Shown in pieces: positions 62,705 to 64,000 of a stretch of DNA of 64,000 bases. A program made the position numbers and the translations under genes. This stretch comes from Pseudomonas sp. ACN8 (GTDB lineage Bacteria; Pseudomonadota; Gammaproteobacteria; Pseudomonadales; Pseudomonadaceae): NCBI RefSeq assembly GCF_002303925.1, contig NZ_MRCS01000030.1, forward strand, positions 1 through 64,000. The letters run 5' to 3'. The first letter of the stretch is position 1; each line of letters begins with the position of its first letter. Below the pieces are notes generated by a model. The model was not told where the DNA came from and ran no database searches. It saw only the letters and a list, made by a program, of their open reading frames with translations.

Positions 62705-64000
62705 TCAGGGCTCTACCTGGCTCCACTGCTTGTTCAATCGCTTGTCGGAGATCGGCACCTTGGTTCCCAACTGTTGCGCAAACAGCGAAACCCGGTATTC
62801 CTCCAGCCACCAGCGATACAACTCCAACTGCGGATCGCGCTTGCCTTCCTGGGCGTGTTTGCTGGCGCGGGTCTGGTATTGCGTCCACAGACCGGACAAT
62901 TCGCCGCTCCAGACCCGGTCGCGCTGCACCTGGGCACCGATTTTTTCGAAGCGCTGCTCAATCGCCTTGAGGTAACGCGGCAATTCCTTGAGCCACTGCA
63001 TCGGCGTTTCCCGGACAAACCCCGGATAAACCAAGTGGCTGAGCTGCTGCTTGATGTCGTTCAGGGCCACGGCTTGCGCCAGGTCGATCTTGCCCTTGAA
63101 GCGTTTTTGCAGGCCATGCCAGAGCTTGAGGATTTCCAGGGTCAGCTTCGCCACACGCTCGGCGTGCTCGGTCCAGGCGCCGCGCTTGCGCTCGGCCAGG
63201 GACGCCAGACCGGCGCCGTCGCGGGGCAACGGGTCTTCGCCTTCAAGAATGCAGCTGTCGAGGCTGGCCAGCAGAATGTCTTCCACCAACGCATCGACGC
63301 GCCCCATGTCGCGGTACAGCAGGCCCAGTTCGGTCAGCCCCGGCAACTTGCCACGCAGGAACTTGGCAGGCTCGGCCAGTTGCTGCATCAGCAAGCGTTG
63401 CAGGGCACGGCGATGCTGGAACTCGGCCTCGGCCGGGGTCGAGAAACGCCCTTCCTTGACCGTCCCGGCTTCTTCCACCAGCGCCGGGTAGACCGTCATC
63501 GACAGCCCTGCGATCTTCTGCTGGGTTTTCTCGGCCACGGCGGCGAACACTTTCGGCTCCACCGGCTGCTGGCTCTTTGCGGTTTGCGGTACCGCCAATG
63601 CAGCCTGGCTGGCCTCGGCGAAACGCGCAGTCAGTTCGGCCAGATCGCGACCTTCACCGAGGAACTTGCCTTGGGCGTCGACGATTTCCAGGTTCATCCG
63701 CAGATGGCTTTCGACCTGCTGCGCCGCCTCGGCCCAGGCTTCATCGCTGACCCGCGCACCGGTCATGCGCAGCAGCTCGCGACCCAAGGCCTGGGGCAGC
63801 GAGCCCTCGGCAAAGGTCATGCGCTGCAACGCCGCCTTGACGAAGTCCGGCACCGGTACGAAGTTCTTGCGCAGCGCCTTGGGCAGGTTGCGCACCAGGG
63901 CAATGCACTTGGCTTCGATGACGCCCGGTACCAGCCACTCCAGGCGTTCCGGTGGCAACATCGGCAGCAGCGGCGCCGGCACGCGCAGGGTCACGCCGTC
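62705..64000 (-). CDS. hrpA: ATP-dependent RNA helicase HrpA, C-terminal part
   Basis: The frame is open to the right edge (it continues past 63994 as DGVTLRV), so the N-terminal helicase core is outside the window. The visible 432 residues are the HrpA-specific C-terminal region (DUF3418 type): LEWLVPGVIEAKCIALVRNLPKALRKNFVPVPDF, LRMTGARVSDEAW, LRMNLEIVDAQGKFLGEGRDL, and the end WWLEEYRVSLFAQQLGTKVPISDKRLNKQW. HrpA is a DEAH-box helicase; E. coli HrpA has about 1300 residues and helps resolve stalled or collided ribosomes. The REP pair at 62595 begins six bases after the stop. Confidence 0.92.
   Translation of the reverse strand, partial: DGVTLRVPAPLLPMLPPERLEWLVPGVIEAKCIALVRNLPKALRKNFVPVPDFVKAALQRMTFAEGSLPQALGRELLRMTGARVSDEAWAEAAQQVESHLRMNLEIVDAQGKFLGEGRDLAELTARFAEASQAALAVPQTAKSQQPVEPKVFAAVAEKTQQKIAGLSMTVYPALVEEAGTVKEGRFSTPAEAEFQHRRALQRLLMQQLAEPAKFLRGKLPGLTELGLLYRDMGRVDALVEDILLASLDSCILEGEDPLPRDGAGLASLAERKRGAWTEHAERVAKLTLEILKLWHGLQKRFKGKIDLAQAVALNDIKQQLSHLVYPGFVRETPMQWLKELPRYLKAIEQRFEKIGAQVQRDRVWSGELSGLWTQYQTRASKHAQEGKRDPQLELYRWWLEEYRVSLFAQQLGTKVPISDKRLNKQWSQVEP

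Overview
The window reads as chromosomal DNA of a Pseudomonas, most likely of the P. fluorescens group. It is GC-rich and carries many paired REP sequences built on GGGAGCGAGCCTGCTCGCGA. It also carries genes in an order I recall from the P. aeruginosa PA1413-PA1422 region: a LysR gene, a PA1414-type 42-residue protein, an MBL-fold hydrolase, two transporters, gbuA and gbuR. No rRNA, tRNA, CRISPR array or intact insertion sequence was found.

Region 1 (1-13.6 kb) is accessory surface-protein DNA. A truncated Ig-like-repeat protein enters from the left edge. It is followed by a second, 1181-residue protein on the same strand. Facing them on the minus strand are two further multidomain proteins and a classical autotransporter. 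Three of these proteins share a domain of about 100 residues centred on an L-x-W-x-G core. Two of the genes share an identical 21-base element upstream. Between the facing genes lie two broken ends: the C-terminal third of a nitrilase and the tail of another Ig-repeat protein.

Region 2 (13.6-29.3 kb) is a biofilm adhesin locus. A 3379-residue LapA/MapA-type RTX adhesin has an N-terminal retention module with a TAAG LapG-type cleavage motif, six near-identical 249-residue repeats, a VWA domain, RTX nonapeptides and a type I secretion end. Its own exporter, a LapE-LapB-LapC-like TolC/ABC/HlyD operon, is divergently transcribed. No lapD or lapG is in the window.

Region 3 (29.3-38 kb) is a guanidino-compound locus. 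It has a GbuR-like LysR regulator, which also leads into a DTW-domain tRNA modification gene, then divergent guanidinobutyrase, an NTF2-like protein, an NCS1 permease and a sodium:solute symporter. The symporter terminator hairpin appears to hold a 265-base composite palindromic element in its loop. Beyond it come an MBL hydrolase, an acyl-carrier-like protein without the phosphopantetheine serine, and the PA1414-type small gene.

Region 4 (37.5-64 kb) is ordinary core DNA: LysR regulators, MFS and EamA transporters, a CvfB-type RNA-binding protein, a TorF-type porin, lipoproteins, a DEAD-box helicase, an MscS channel, an isochorismatase-type hydrolase, YigM-type transporter, AzoR, a LysR-hydrolase-PpiA cluster, an ABC exporter, AqpZ, a FemAB-like acyltransferase, a Porin_5 porin, a KAS III enzyme and the C-terminal part of HrpA, cut by the right edge. 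REP pairs sit in most of these intergenic gaps but I saw none in the first 29 kb.
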